Below are positions 27,391 to 37,723 of a stretch of DNA of 64,000 bases, one piece after another (the stretch's first letter is position 1; each line of letters begins with the position of its first letter). The notes beneath the pieces were generated by a model. That model searched no databases. It had not been told where the DNA came from and saw only the letters and a program-made list of their open reading frames with translations. The position numbers and the translations under genes are program-made. The DNA is taken from positions 1 to 64,000 of the forward strand of contig NZ_PDZC01000013.1 of NCBI RefSeq assembly GCF_002743375.1. Direction: 5' to 3'. Source of the DNA: Sporosarcina sp. P34. GTDB taxonomy: Bacteria; Bacillota; Bacilli; Bacillales_A; Planococcaceae.

Positions 27391-27432
27391 ACCGATAAGA
27401 AGAGAAAAACTCTCTCTCTTGTCGGTTTTTTC
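27391..27432 (+). terminator. Terminator of yabE
   Basis: ACCGATAAG and CTTGTCGGT arms (one mismatch) enclose a purine-rich loop and are followed by TTTTTT. Confidence 0.75.
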
Positions 27433-27514
27433 TGTTTCCTACCGGTATGGTTGTACAGAATTGAAAAAACACAGTAAAATGGGAAGAATGATATCGTAAG
27501 AAAAGAGGAATAGT

Positions 27515-28967
<1,453 letters not shown>

Positions 28968-29017
28968 AATTAATGACAATTTCATATGAAAAAATAGTGA
29001 TTTTCATCATAAAGTGA

Positions 29018-29086
29018 TTGACAAAGACATATACAAACTGTTAAAATAAAAATTTTGTTGACAAATGATTGGAAAAATGTTATGCT
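29018..29086 (+). promoter_or_regulatory. Tandem sigma-A promoters of veg
   Basis: The downstream promoter has TTGACA (29058-29063), 17 bases, then TATGCT (29081-29086). A second TTGACA (29018-29023) is followed after 18 bases by TAAAAT (29042-29047). Strong transcription of veg is expected from this arrangement, as in B. subtilis. Confidence 0.75.
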
Positions 29087-29110
29087 TGTATTTAGTGAGG
29101 TGTAAGTAAC

Positions 29111-29377
29111 ATGCCAAAAACATTAGCAGACATTAAAAAGTCACTGGACGCTCATTTAGGGAAACGTCTCCACTTGAAAGCAAATGGTGGTCGTAAGAAG
29201 ACGATCGAACATGCTGGAGTCTTGCGCGATACGTATCGTGCCGTTTTCGTAGTAGAGTTGGATCAGGATGACAATGCGTTTGAAAGAGTTTCTTACAGCT
29301 ATGCTGATATTTTAACCGAAGCGGTTGAAATAACAGTCCTTGATGGTTCGGACCAAACGGCCTTTATCATCAAATAA
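29111..29377 (+). CDS. veg: Veg protein (biofilm-associated)
   Basis: This 88-residue basic protein matches Veg, a small protein reported in B. subtilis to stimulate biofilm gene expression by interfering with the repressor SinR. Recognisable stretches are [16 protein letters not shown] and [20 protein letters not shown] site precedes the ATG. Tandem promoters and a strong terminator make it a single-gene unit. Confidence 0.95.
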   Translation: MPKTLADIKKSLDAHLGKRLHLKANGGRKKTIEHAGVLRDTYRAVFVVELDQDDNAFERVSYSYADILTEAVEITVLDGSDQTAFIIK

Positions 29378-29408
29378 TTATCATGCTATTTTAATTTATT
29401 TCCTAGTG

Positions 29409-29439
29409 AATCCGCCCAGAACGTTCAGGCGGATTTTTT
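29409..29439 (+). terminator. Terminator of veg
   Basis: AATCCGCC pairs with GGCGGATT across an 11-base loop, followed by TTTTT. Confidence 0.87.
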
Positions 29440-29517
29440 ATTACGTTAACTAATCGAAGTGTAATTTTCTCCGGATGGCACACACTATAAATGTCAGCCG
29501 AAAAGGAGGAAACTAAA

Positions 29518-29691
29518 ATGGCGAGAAAAGGCGTCATGTCAGATCAATTGAAAATTGAAATCGCGAAAGAGCTTGGCTTTTATGATGTAGTACAGAAAGA
29601 AGGCTGGGGCGGTATCCGCTCTCGTGATGCAGGAAACATGGTAAAACATGCAATTGAAATGGCAAGTAGACAAGCGGAGGAAAGAAAATAA
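29518..29691 (+). CDS. sspF: Small acid-soluble spore protein, SspF type (alpha/beta-like)
   Basis: This 57-residue protein carries the SspF signature: [18 protein letters not shown], then [19 protein letters not shown]. SspF-type SASPs coat DNA in the spore core. ATG 29518 follows AAAGGAGG at a proper distance; an earlier in-frame ATG would lie before that site. A forespore sigma-G promoter is expected just upstream, but only a weak CACACTA-like element is visible. Confidence 0.93.
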   Translation: MARKGVMSDQLKIEIAKELGFYDVVQKEGWGGIRSRDAGNMVKHAIEMASRQAEERK

Positions 29692-29732
29692 TTCAACCGA
29701 TGTCCGTAGAATCCAAAACAGGCTGACAAATG

Positions 29733-29768
29733 GAACTGCAAAGGAGAAATTCCTTTGCAGTTCTTTTT
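29733..29768 (+). terminator. Terminator of sspF
   Basis: A perfect 13-bp stem (GAACTGCAAAGGA with its complement) and a five-base loop are followed by TTTTT. Confidence 0.9.
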
Positions 29769-29832
29769 ACGATGAAATTGTGGGCTATCTACAGTCATTG
29801 TAACTAGTAGATAGCACGGCAATCATATCGAA

Positions 29833-31116
29833 TTATTTACGCATCCACTGTTTACTATCACTCGGAACATTCGCGTGGGTCCACCATTTCGCTTCATATA
29901 GATTGCCGTCATAGATTACTTGATCGCCAGCAACGTATACATTCGCAGTGCGCCATTGCGGCACACCAGTCGTGGCGGATTTTACTAGTTTCCATACTGC
30001 CGAATCTCCTGGGAGATCACCACGAGTCCACCATTTTGCTTCATATAAACTATTTTCATACATTACTTGATTTCCTACTAAATAAACAAGTTTTTTATCC
30101 CAGTTCTTCACATTGGCATTAATGATCTTAATGAATTTCCAAACATCTTTCTTTCCTGGAGTGTCACCGCTCGTCCACCACTGTGCTTCGTATACGATAC
30201 CCTCGTGAACCACTTGCTCACCAACTGTGTAGACGTTTTTCATCCTCCAGTCGCGTAAGTCTGAGTTGGCAGGTTCTACTAGTTTCCATTCAGCCGAATC
30301 ACCGGGCAGGTCTCCGCGGGTCCACCATTTTGCTTCATATAAAGAACCTTCAAATCGTGCTTGATTTCCCTCAACATAGACTATGCCTTTATCCCATTTA
30401 ACCACTTGTTGGATGGGCTTCTCGATAGTAGTTTTTTCTGGCTTCGTTTCAGGTACTGGTTGGCTAGGTAGAAGAGGAGTCATCTCCAAAGTCTTGTCCA
30501 ACTCGGTTGGTAGTGCTTGCTTTCCACCGAAATCTACGTCAATGACGTTATAGAATGCATTCTGTGTATCACCTATATTCCAGACAGCGAGGATTACGTG
30601 ATAACCCGTACGTTCGGGTAAGTTGCAAGTATGCGTCACTTCGGAAGGGGGTTTCTGTTTCTTGCCATCTACTGCACAAAACTTCTGAAAATCTGCGCGT
30701 TTTAACGGTTGGTTTGTATTCCATCCTGTACGTGTTATGTAATATTCCCATGAACTTGTAACGTGTGGTGCAGTGAATTTCCATTTGAATGGATGATTAC
30801 CATTTTTCATTGCGACCTTGTGCCAACGAAGGCGGGTTTGTGTATCTAACTCAAAGAAAATATTTGCGCTGGCAATTTTACCATCGGCTGGACCGCCAAT
30901 TGGAAAGTTTCCGGGTGCTTCTAGGCTCTGTGGCTCATATATGATTCTCCCGCAGTTCCTATTATCACCTTGCTTACATAATAGTGCTCGACTTTCTGGT
31001 TGGCTTACATACCCGTGTGCAGAGGCTTGACTTGTAAGTGAAAAGATAAATACTATAACAAAAAATGCACCGAATAGTATAGGTGCGATAGTTATATGGG
31101 GCATTCGTAACCTCAT
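29833..31116 (-). CDS. Secreted AA10 lytic polysaccharide monooxygenase with four CBM5/12-like modules
   Basis: The 427-residue precursor has a signal peptide ending QASA, so the mature chain begins with His34, as copper LPMOs require. The AA10 domain (about 34-205) shows HGYVSQPESR at its start and the second copper-brace His118 in FTAPHVTSSWEYY. A Pro/Lys/Thr linker follows, then four repeats of about 45 residues (247-427), each with W-x(4)-VY, then YEAKWWT and PG/PSDS, as in CBM5/12 chitin-binding modules. It should oxidatively cleave chitin or cellulose outside the cell. An AGGAGG site precedes the ATG. It is an insertion relative to the B. subtilis order and faces the flanking genes. Confidence 0.93.
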   Translation of the reverse strand: MRLRMPHITIAPILFGAFFVIVFIFSLTSQASAHGYVSQPESRALLCKQGDNRNCGRIIYEPQSLEAPGNFPIGGPADGKIASANIFFELDTQTRLRWHKVAMKNGNHPFKWKFTAPHVTSSWEYYITRTGWNTNQPLKRADFQKFCAVDGKKQKPPSEVTHTCNLPERTGYHVILAVWNIGDTQNAFYNVIDVDFGGKQALPTELDKTLEMTPLLPSQPVPETKPEKTTIEKPIQQVVKWDKGIVYVEGNQARFEGSLYEAKWWTRGDLPGDSAEWKLVEPANSDLRDWRMKNVYTVGEQVVHEGIVYEAQWWTSGDTPGKKDVWKFIKIINANVKNWDKKLVYLVGNQVMYENSLYEAKWWTRGDLPGDSAVWKLVKSATTGVPQWRTANVYVAGDQVIYDGNLYEAKWWTHANVPSDSKQWMRK

Positions 31117-31628
31117 TTTATTCTTCCTCCTTGTAGTTTGGAATAACTAGTTTCAATACAGATTCATCATAGAAGCATTTCTTATGAGAATCAATGTTTG
31201 AAAAACAGCACTAATATAGGAGACTACTTTCGTAATTAACAAAAATGTGGCGTAAAAGAAATTTTTAACGGTAAAAATGGATAATAGTCATAACTATATA
31301 CCTATTACTAGAAGTCTATATATATAGAAATTCCATTTATAATTTGAATGAAAATAAGATATTATACTCAACTCCTTTTTTAGTGTTGTGTAGCGCAACA
31401 CATGATGAAAAGTTTATTCTGACTACGAAATTCGTTGGTGATAGATGTGTACTGTTAAGCCTTTTAGAAAATAGAACAACGCCAAGGTATATAGACAAAT
31501 TATGAGTTTGCATGTAGCGAATTTGGTACATTTGTGTAGTAAAACAACGTCTTTTAACGTATTCAACTTTTCTCTTATTGAACGTGATATAGTCATTACA
31601 TCTTATGGCGAAAAGGGGATCAACACGT
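31117..31628. other. Divergent intergenic region between the LPMO and SLH genes
   Basis: About 510 AT-rich bases must hold the promoters for both flanking genes. One small inverted repeat is seen (GTGTTG at 31384-31389 with CAACAC at 31396-31401). I found no confident -35/-10 pair and no gene. Confidence 0.4.
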
Positions 31629-32675
31629 ATGAAGAAAGTTTTTGCAATAATTCTAGTACTCATTTTAATGTTTTCAGTAGCTCCCAAAACACAGGCTTCC
31701 ACTAAGATATTTACGGATGTACCGAAAAATCATCCGAATTATACTGCAATTATGTATTTATTGGAAAACAAAGTGATTGAACCTAGTGCGCGCTTTGGGT
31801 TGAATGACAAAGTGTCACGTGAAGAAGTAGCGGTCATGGTGGCTAAAGCTACGGGGCTTGATGGGAAGAAAACGAAGACGAAGTTTAAGGATATTCCTTC
31901 TAGCAGATATTCCTCCGGCTATATCAATTCCGCGGTGAAGGCGGGAATTATTAATGGCTATCCAGACGGTACTTTCAAACCTACGCAAAAGGTAACGCGT
32001 GGACATATGGCCGCTTTTATTGCGAATGCATTTAAACTGACGAAAGAAAAAGATATTCGATTTAAAGACGTATCGAAGGGTTCTACTGCTTATAATGCAG
32101 TGCGTAAACTGGCTTTTGAAAATATCACCTCAGGCTATCCAGACGGTACATTTAAACCAAATGAAACACTAACCCGGTCTCATATTGCTGCTTTCGTAGC
32201 AAGAGCCATGGATCCTGCATTCCGACCTGCACCGCCAGTCATGGTGACAAGAGGAATTCACTTTGGAATGGACCCGGCTCAAGTGATGAGTGTTGAATCG
32301 AAGTCACCGGCAATATTGCTTTCTAATTTACGTGAGGGGAATAAACGATTATTGATCTATCGAACTACAAAGTATAATTACTATACAGATTTGATTTACT
32401 ACTTCGAAAACAACAAATTGCAGTTCATAACCTATGACTTTATGGAGGGCGAGGAGCATTACCATACTTCAGATGAAATGTTTGCGATGTACAATGAATT
32501 AAACGAGCACGCGCAACGTGAATTTGGAGTGGATCATTATTCTGATACTGACAATGAAACCACATTTAATTCAGGATGGGAAAAGACCGGTTATGTCGTG
32601 ATATTGACAGTGAACGATGATAATGTAAGTACAGCGGCGAATTTAGTGTACTTACCGAATTCGATGATAAAGTAA
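31629..32675 (+). CDS. Exported protein with three S-layer homology domains and an unknown C-terminal domain
   Basis: The product is 348 residues from ATG 31629 (AAAAGGGG upstream), with a signal peptide of about 24 residues. Three SLH domains (about residues 25-195) have the motifs FTDVPKNH, INGYPDGTFKP and SGYPDGTFKP; these bind pyruvylated secondary cell-wall polymer. The C-terminal 150 residues (FGMDPAQVM, DLIYYFENNKLQFITYDF) form an alpha/beta domain I do not recognise. The upstream in-frame ATG at 31605 lacks a ribosome site. It is probably a surface protein. Confidence 0.9.
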   Translation: MKKVFAIILVLILMFSVAPKTQASTKIFTDVPKNHPNYTAIMYLLENKVIEPSARFGLNDKVSREEVAVMVAKATGLDGKKTKTKFKDIPSSRYSSGYINSAVKAGIINGYPDGTFKPTQKVTRGHMAAFIANAFKLTKEKDIRFKDVSKGSTAYNAVRKLAFENITSGYPDGTFKPNETLTRSHIAAFVARAMDPAFRPAPPVMVTRGIHFGMDPAQVMSVESKSPAILLSNLREGNKRLLIYRTTKYNYYTDLIYYFENNKLQFITYDFMEGEEHYHTSDEMFAMYNELNEHAQREFGVDHYSDTDNETTFNSGWEKTGYVVILTVNDDNVSTAANLVYLPNSMIK

Positions 32676-32690
32676 CAATTAAATGAGTAG

Positions 32691-32724
32691 AGTTGCGGAG
32701 TGAAGTAGCTTTGCAACTTTTTTT
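32691..32724 (+). terminator. Terminator after the SLH protein gene
   Basis: AGTTGC pairs with GCAACT (with a further weak inner pairing) and is followed by TTTTTT. Confidence 0.7.
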
Positions 32725-32834
32725 ATTACTAAGAGTGATAGTAGGAACATCAATTTTCTATAATGTACGATATGATGAAGTGAATATTCATTATACATAC
32801 TAGGATTCACAGAGTCATTGTAGGAGGAGAAAGT

Positions 32835-33038
32835 GTGAAGAAAGGAAATATATGTCGTGCACTATTCGCCGGTGTCTTTGTCGGTATCATAAGTTTGATC
32901 AAGGAGTTGTTTTTTCCAGCTTTGAATTCGTTTTTATCGATTGGACTTATGGGCGTGACGGCTTTCATCGGTTATTGGTTGGGAAATAAAATAGTAATGA
33001 GACGTGAAAAAGAGAAAAGCGGTAAAACTACTACATAA
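32835..33038 (+). CDS. Small membrane protein, function unknown
   Basis: This 67-residue protein has two hydrophobic stretches (about residues 9-25 and 35-52) and a charged, Lys-rich tail. It starts at GTG 32835, eight bases after AGGAGG. It is 24 bases from the next gene and may share its transcript. No family recognised. Confidence 0.65.
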   Translation: MKKGNICRALFAGVFVGIISLIKELFFPALNSFLSIGLMGVTAFIGYWLGNKIVMRREKEKSGKTTT

Positions 33039-33062
33039 TCTTTCGGGGGGGAGTTAGTAAAG

Positions 33063-34130
33063 ATGTGGAATAAAAACGATGTAACCAAAATACTTGGAAT
33101 TACATACCCAATCATTCAAGCGGGAATGGCTGGCGGTACGACCACGCCTGAATTAATAGCTGCTGTTTCCAATGCAGGTGGTCTGGGTACGCTTGGGGCA
33201 GGCTATATGCAGGCAGAAGATATGCGAGAAGCGATAAAGAAGATAAAGGCATTAACGGATCAGCCTTTCGGTGTCAATTTGTTTATTCCCGAGACGTCAG
33301 ATGTATCCGCAGATAAGATTAAAAAGGCCAATGAATTATTACGACCTTATCGTGAAGAGTTACACGTAGCCGAGCCGGAAGTAAAGCAAACATCTAGCGC
33401 AAACTTCGATAAACAAGTAGAAGTCCTAATAGAGGAGAAGATAGCGGTTTGCAGTTTCACATTCGGTGTGCCATCTAAAGAGAATATTCAAAGATTAAAA
33501 GAAGAGAACATCGTCGTTATGGGGACTGCCACAACTGTGAAAGAAGCTATGATCAATGAGGAATACGGAGTTGATATGGTTGTGGTGCAAGGAAGCGAGG
33601 CGGGGGGGCATCGTGGTACATTTTCAGGAAGCTTCGGTGATTCCATGATCGGAACGATGTCGCTTGTTCCTCAAGCAGTGGACCATGTACAGATTCCAGT
33701 TATTGCTGCGGGAGGAATTATGGACGGAAGAGGTGTCTTAGCAGCTCTTACACTAGGAGCGCAAGCGGTTCAAATGGGAACTGCCTTTGTGACGGTCATT
33801 GAAAGCGGTGCGAAAATACAACATATTGATGCCATTCTCCAAAGTACGGAAGACCAAACCGTTGTCACATCAGTATTTAGTGGTAAACCAGCAAGAGGTA
33901 TTCAAAATGCCTTTATCCGTGACATAAAACCTTACGAAGAAGAACTACCAGATTATCCTATAATGAACACATTGACAGCAGAGATTCGTAATGAAGCTGC
34001 CAGGCAAAATCGTACCGAATGGATTCATCTTTGGAGCGGACAGTCACCTCGCTTAAGTACAAGACGAAATGTGGCAGATTTGCTGTCGCACATCATTTTA
34101 CAAGTAGAAACCATTCTAAGTAACAGATGA
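33063..34130 (+). CDS. Nitronate monooxygenase-like FMN enzyme (2-nitropropane dioxygenase/FabK family)
   Basis: The 355-residue TIM-barrel flavoprotein begins [31 protein letters not shown] and has the conserved GSEAGGHRG loop (catalytic His) and the FMN phosphate site around [10 protein letters not shown]. Family members oxidise alkyl nitronates or, as FabK, reduce enoyl-ACP. The general nitronate monooxygenase assignment is safe, the substrate is not. It follows a GGGGGGAG site and precedes a DUF2200 gene by 13 bases. Confidence 0.87.
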   Translation: MWNKNDVTKILGITYPIIQAGMAGGTTTPELIAAVSNAGGLGTLGAGYMQAEDMREAIKKIKALTDQPFGVNLFIPETSDVSADKIKKANELLRPYREELHVAEPEVKQTSSANFDKQVEVLIEEKIAVCSFTFGVPSKENIQRLKEENIVVMGTATTVKEAMINEEYGVDMVVVQGSEAGGHRGTFSGSFGDSMIGTMSLVPQAVDHVQIPVIAAGGIMDGRGVLAALTLGAQAVQMGTAFVTVIESGAKIQHIDAILQSTEDQTVVTSVFSGKPARGIQNAFIRDIKPYEEELPDYPIMNTLTAEIRNEAARQNRTEWIHLWSGQSPRLSTRRNVADLLSHIILQVETILSNR

Positions 34131-34143
34131 TAGGAGAGTAACG

Positions 34144-34494
34144 ATGACTACACATAAAATGTATACAATGAGTTTTGCCAAAGTGTACCCGCTCTATATT
34201 AACAAAGCAGAGAAAAAAAGACGTACAAAACTGGAGGTCGATGAAGTCATTCGTTGGTTGACAGGGTACAACCAGGAAGAGTTGGAAGTACAGTTGGAAA
34301 AACAGACAGACTTCAAAACGTTCTTTGCGGAGGCTCCTAAGTTAAATTCTTCACGGACGCTAATCAAAGGTGTTATATGTGGGATTAGAGTGGAAGAAAT
34401 GGAAGAATCAACGATGAAAGAAATACGTTATTTAGATAAACTGATTGATGAGTTGGCAAAGGGAAAAGCGATGGATAAAATCTTGCGTAAATAA
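34144..34494 (+). CDS. DUF2200 family protein
   Basis: This 116-residue cytosolic protein has the DUF2200 pattern: [17 protein letters not shown], then [11 protein letters not shown], then FFAEAPKLN. The function is unknown. It is probably co-transcribed with the preceding flavoprotein (13-base gap, TAGGAGAG site). A terminator follows about 80 bases later. Confidence 0.85.
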   Translation: MTTHKMYTMSFAKVYPLYINKAEKKRRTKLEVDEVIRWLTGYNQEELEVQLEKQTDFKTFFAEAPKLNSSRTLIKGVICGIRVEEMEESTMKEIRYLDKLIDELAKGKAMDKILRK

Positions 34495-34575
34495 CGAATT
34501 ATATGTGAAGCGTGCAAAAGTAACTGTAGGAATCGTCTACTACAGAACTGTGGTACGACATTTCACGTGACAAAG

Positions 34576-34606
34576 AGACCTGCAAAGCTTTTGCAAGTCT
34601 TTTTTA
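34576..34606 (+). terminator. Terminator after the DUF2200 gene
   Basis: An 11-bp stem with one mismatch (AGACCTGCAAA with TTTGCAAGTCT) and a three-base loop is followed by TTTTTT. Confidence 0.8.
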
Positions 34607-34682
34607 TTTAATCCTCTTATGTTCTATTCATTCTGTGGTAATATATGAGCAGGAACAATGCAGTGGGGAGGGAGCTTTTATC

Positions 34683-35549
34683 ATGATTTACGAAAAGGCG
34701 CCTGCGAAAATCAACTTAACATTAGATGTGTTAAGTAAACGGCCGGATGGCTATCATGATGTCGAGATGATTATGACAACGGTTGATTTAGCCGATCGTA
34801 TCTGGCTATGTCCTACGACGGATCATGCGATTACAATTAAGTCATCTCATCGATTTGTGCCAAATGATCGCAAAAACTTGGCGTACCAAGCAGCAGATTT
34901 ATTACGCAAACGCTATTGCTTGGATTATGGAGTTGAAATTACTCTGGATAAAAACATTCCGATTGCAGCGGGGCTAGCTGGCGGTAGTTCAGATGCAGCC
35001 GCGACACTTCGTGGATTAAACCGTCTATGGGAACTAGGCTTGACTTTAGACGAATTAGCAACCCTAGGTGCGGAAATTGGATCAGATGTATCATTTTGCG
35101 TGTACGGTGGCACTGCAATTGCGAGAGGGCGAGGAGAAGACATTACACATCTACCTGCTCCACCTAACTGCTGGGTCGTGCTGGCGAAACCAACCATCGG
35201 TGTATCGACCGGAAATATCTACGGTCAGTTGAACTTGTCTTCTATCGTACATCCGCAAACGGACCGTATGATAGAAGCGTTGCAAGAAAGTGATTATGAC
35301 AAGATGTGCGCATCACTAGGGAATGTACTGGAGCCTGTAACGATGAGTCTTCATGAAGAAGTTGTCACACTCAAAGGACAAATGGAGCGTTTTGGTGCGG
35401 ATGCGGTTTTAATGAGCGGTAGTGGCCCAACGGTATTTGGGCTGGTGAAACATGAATCGCGTGTACCGAAAATTGTCAATGCGTTGAAAGGGTTTTGTCA
35501 GGACGTACATGCCGTGCGTATGCTTGGAGAACCTATTGTAGTTGATTAA
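34683..35549 (+). CDS. ispE: 4-diphosphocytidyl-2-C-methyl-D-erythritol kinase
   Basis: The product is 288 residues from ATG 34683 (GGGGAGGGAG upstream). It is a GHMP-family kinase of the MEP isoprenoid pathway: N-terminal [12 protein letters not shown], the ATP-binding [17 protein letters not shown] loop, and [12 protein letters not shown] near the end. It phosphorylates the 2-hydroxyl of CDP-ME. It sits immediately upstream of purR as in B. subtilis. Confidence 0.96.
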   Translation: MIYEKAPAKINLTLDVLSKRPDGYHDVEMIMTTVDLADRIWLCPTTDHAITIKSSHRFVPNDRKNLAYQAADLLRKRYCLDYGVEITLDKNIPIAAGLAGGSSDAAATLRGLNRLWELGLTLDELATLGAEIGSDVSFCVYGGTAIARGRGEDITHLPAPPNCWVVLAKPTIGVSTGNIYGQLNLSSIVHPQTDRMIEALQESDYDKMCASLGNVLEPVTMSLHEEVVTLKGQMERFGADAVLMSGSGPTVFGLVKHESRVPKIVNALKGFCQDVHAVRMLGEPIVVD

Positions 35550-35607
35550 TGCCGGACGATTATGATAACCTACTTATAAAACATTCGGGTTTAGGAGTCG
35601 GTATTAT

Positions 35608-36450
35608 ATGAAATGGAAAAGAAGTGAAAGGCTTGTCGATATGACACGTCATTTGCTGGAGAATCCGCACACACTCATTTCTTTGACGTTTTTTTCGAAC
35701 CGGTATTCAGCGGCCAAGTCCTCAATTAGTGAAGATCTTGGTATTTTGAAAGAGACATTTGAAGAGAGTAGCACGGGTCGTTTAGTGACGATTTCAGGTG
35801 CTGCTGGCGGTATTAAATATATTCCGTTAGCCGGCCGTGAGGAGACAAAGGAAGTTATTCATTCATTAATGAATGAACTACGAAAATCGGATCGATTACT
35901 TCCTGGCGGTTATTTGTATATGACTGACTTATTGGGAAATCCCCGGTTTCTTGATCGAATCGGTAAGGTAATTGCGACAGCTTTCTTTGATAGAGAAATT
36001 GATGCAATCATGACAGTCGCAACAAAAGGTATTCCGATTGCCCACGCGATAGCACGTCATTTAAACGTGCCTGTCATCGTGGTTAGACGGGACAGCAAAG
36101 TGACGGAAGGTCCTACCGTCAGCATTAATTACGTATCTGGTTCTGCCCGCAGAATCCAAACAATGGTGCTGTCAAAGAGAAGTATGCAGAGCGGTCAAAA
36201 AGTATTGTTAACAGACGACTTTATGAAAGTGGGCGGTACCATGCAAGGCATGAAAAGCCTACTGGAGGAATTCAACTGCGAACTTGGCGGTGTAGCAGTC
36301 TTAGTAGAGGCCGAACATCTTGAGGAAGTACTGGTAGACGATTATCTTTCATTAGTGAAATTACATGCAGTGGATGAGAAGCGCCGTAAGATTGAGTTGG
36401 AAGAAGGGAATTATTTCACGAGAGGCGGGAATGAATTATGGAGTATGTAA
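35608..36450 (+). CDS. purR: Purine operon repressor PurR
   Basis: The 280-residue protein combines an N-terminal winged-helix domain (about 1-75) with a C-terminal phosphoribosyltransferase-like domain carrying the PRPP-binding motif VLLTDDFMKVGGT (about 204-216). In Bacillus it represses purine genes, and PRPP relieves repression. It overlaps ridA by 13 bases. Confidence 0.96.
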   Translation: MKWKRSERLVDMTRHLLENPHTLISLTFFSNRYSAAKSSISEDLGILKETFEESSTGRLVTISGAAGGIKYIPLAGREETKEVIHSLMNELRKSDRLLPGGYLYMTDLLGNPRFLDRIGKVIATAFFDREIDAIMTVATKGIPIAHAIARHLNVPVIVVRRDSKVTEGPTVSINYVSGSARRIQTMVLSKRSMQSGQKVLLTDDFMKVGGTMQGMKSLLEEFNCELGGVAVLVEAEHLEEVLVDDYLSLVKLHAVDEKRRKIELEEGNYFTRGGNELWSM

Positions 36451-36812
36451 AAACGGAAAATGCACCACAGGCGATTGGACCTTATTCACAAGCAGTAAAA
36501 GTGAACGGGGTAGTGTACACGTCAGGACAGATTCCTTTGACGCTTACTGGTGAAGTAGTAAGTGGCGGAATAGAGGCGCAGACAAACCAAGTTCTTCAAA
36601 ACTTGGGTAAAGTACTTGAGGAAGCGAGGTCAAGTTTACAACAAGTCATTAAAACCACAGTATTTATACAAGATATGAATGAATTTGGAGCACTAAATGC
36701 CATTTATGAAGAACACTTCGGAGAGCATAAACCGGCCCGCTCGACAGTGGAAGTGGCCCGTCTTCCCAAAGATGTACGAGTAGAAATCGAAGCGATTGCA
36801 ATTTGTAAGTAA
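36438..36812 (+). CDS. ridA: RidA family enamine/imine deaminase (YabJ)
   Basis: This 124-residue YjgF/RidA protein has NAPQAIGPYSQAVKVNG at the N-terminus, the substrate-binding Arg in KPARSTVEVARLP, and a C-terminal Glu in VEIEAIA. It hydrolyses reactive 2-aminoacrylate. It is coupled to purR by overlap; a strong terminator follows. Confidence 0.96.
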   Translation: MEYVKTENAPQAIGPYSQAVKVNGVVYTSGQIPLTLTGEVVSGGIEAQTNQVLQNLGKVLEEARSSLQQVIKTTVFIQDMNEFGALNAIYEEHFGEHKPARSTVEVARLPKDVRVEIEAIAICK

Positions 36813-36823
36813 TTGAATGTGAT

Positions 36824-36862
36824 ACCCGCCCTGACAGAGTCTAGATCAGGGCGGGTTTTTCT
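36824..36862 (+). terminator. Terminator of purR-ridA
   Basis: A perfect 11-bp GC-rich stem (ACCCGCCCTGA with its complement) is followed by TTTTTC. Confidence 0.9.
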
Positions 36863-36953
36863 CGTTAGCAAAAAAATAGTAGGTAGAAAGTAGCTAAAAG
36901 TGTATAGGAATATACGAGTTTTAAAAATTCACAAAAGATTCTATTTTCATTCG

Positions 36954-36977
36954 AGGTAAAAAATAGTATTATAGAAT
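36954..36977 (+). promoter_or_regulatory. Candidate sigma-H promoter of spoVG
   Basis: AGGTAAA (36954-36960) and ATAGAAT (36971-36977) resemble the sigma-H -35 and -10 elements (AGGA-A/T-rich, then RnnGAAT) with a ten-base spacer. spoVG is a classic sigma-H gene in B. subtilis. The -35 deviates at one position. Confidence 0.5.
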
Positions 36978-37065
36978 CAGCACCAGTATTATGGTTAACA
37001 AAGTAATCATACCAACTAACCTAGAATACGTTTAGTGTGAAAATGACAACAAGGGAGTGGGGAAA

Positions 37066-37353
37066 ATGGAAATCACAGATGTGAGATTACGCAAGGTAGA
37101 CACAGAAGGTAGGATGAGAGCAATTGCTTCCATTACGCTTAACGATCAATTTGTCATCCATGATATCCGAGTCATTGAGGGGAATGACGGATTATTTGTG
37201 GCCATGCCGAGCAAACGCACACCGGATGGGGAGTTCCGCGATGTGGCGCATCCGATTAATTCAGATGCACGAACAAAAGTACAGGAGTCCATCCTGGCAG
37301 CTTATCATCAAGTAGACGAACAGCAAGGGGAATTGCAAGAGGCTGTTCTATAA
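37066..37353 (+). CDS. spoVG: Regulatory protein SpoVG
   Basis: The product is 95 residues from ATG 37066 (GGGAG upstream; an in-frame GTG at 37057 overlaps that site). It matches SpoVG closely: [25 protein letters not shown], then [19 protein letters not shown]. It is a nucleic-acid-binding regulator of sporulation septation and other processes. An AbrB-repressed, sigma-H-driven pattern is known in B. subtilis. Confidence 0.97.
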   Translation: MEITDVRLRKVDTEGRMRAIASITLNDQFVIHDIRVIEGNDGLFVAMPSKRTPDGEFRDVAHPINSDARTKVQESILAAYHQVDEQQGELQEAVL

Positions 37354-37365
37354 TTTCATAATGTT

Positions 37366-37381
37366 TGGGAAAGCGTTTCCA
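37366..37381. promoter_or_regulatory. cre-like palindrome downstream of spoVG
   Basis: TGGGAAAGCGTTTCCA resembles the catabolite-responsive element, with a central CG and AA/TT arms, but departs from consensus at two positions. It lies between the spoVG stop and its terminator. Confidence 0.3.
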
Positions 37382-37395
37382 TACTTCACATTCAT

Positions 37396-37424
37396 AAAAA
37401 GGCCATCTATTCGATGGCCTTTTT
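37396..37424 (+). terminator. Terminator of spoVG
   Basis: AAAAAGGCCATC pairs with GATGGCCTTTTT across a five-base loop. It may act in both directions. Confidence 0.88.
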
Positions 37425-37723
37425 ATCGTCTTGAAATAGAAGTGGAGAAGCTGGCAGTGGGATAGAGAAGGGAATCAGACTGATCGGTTGAGACGGAGCT
37501 TCCATCCCCATGAACTCTTAAATTCCCACCACTCCCAATTGTCTGCATTTGAACGCTCTATCTATATTTACCTACCACTATTATTTCTATACCAATATAA
37601 TCGCAAAAAGATCAACAATCATAAAATAAAGTTATGCAATTGTCAAGGGGATATGCTTGAAAAAAACAGTCATTTCCGATATAGTCAATTATGAATTTAT
37701 CAAACAAGGATGGAGGCTGACAG
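37425..37723. other. Intergenic region upstream of glmU
   Basis: About 300 bases hold no supported gene. One single unit of the 21-bp repeat family (GCTCTATCTATATTTACC, from 37555) is present. The glmU promoter is presumably in the AT-rich last 100 bases. Confidence 0.45.

Noticed and set aside
37488-37694. 68-codon frame upstream of glmU
   Set aside because: It crosses a unit of the 21-bp repeat, lacks a ribosome site, and has no domain features.
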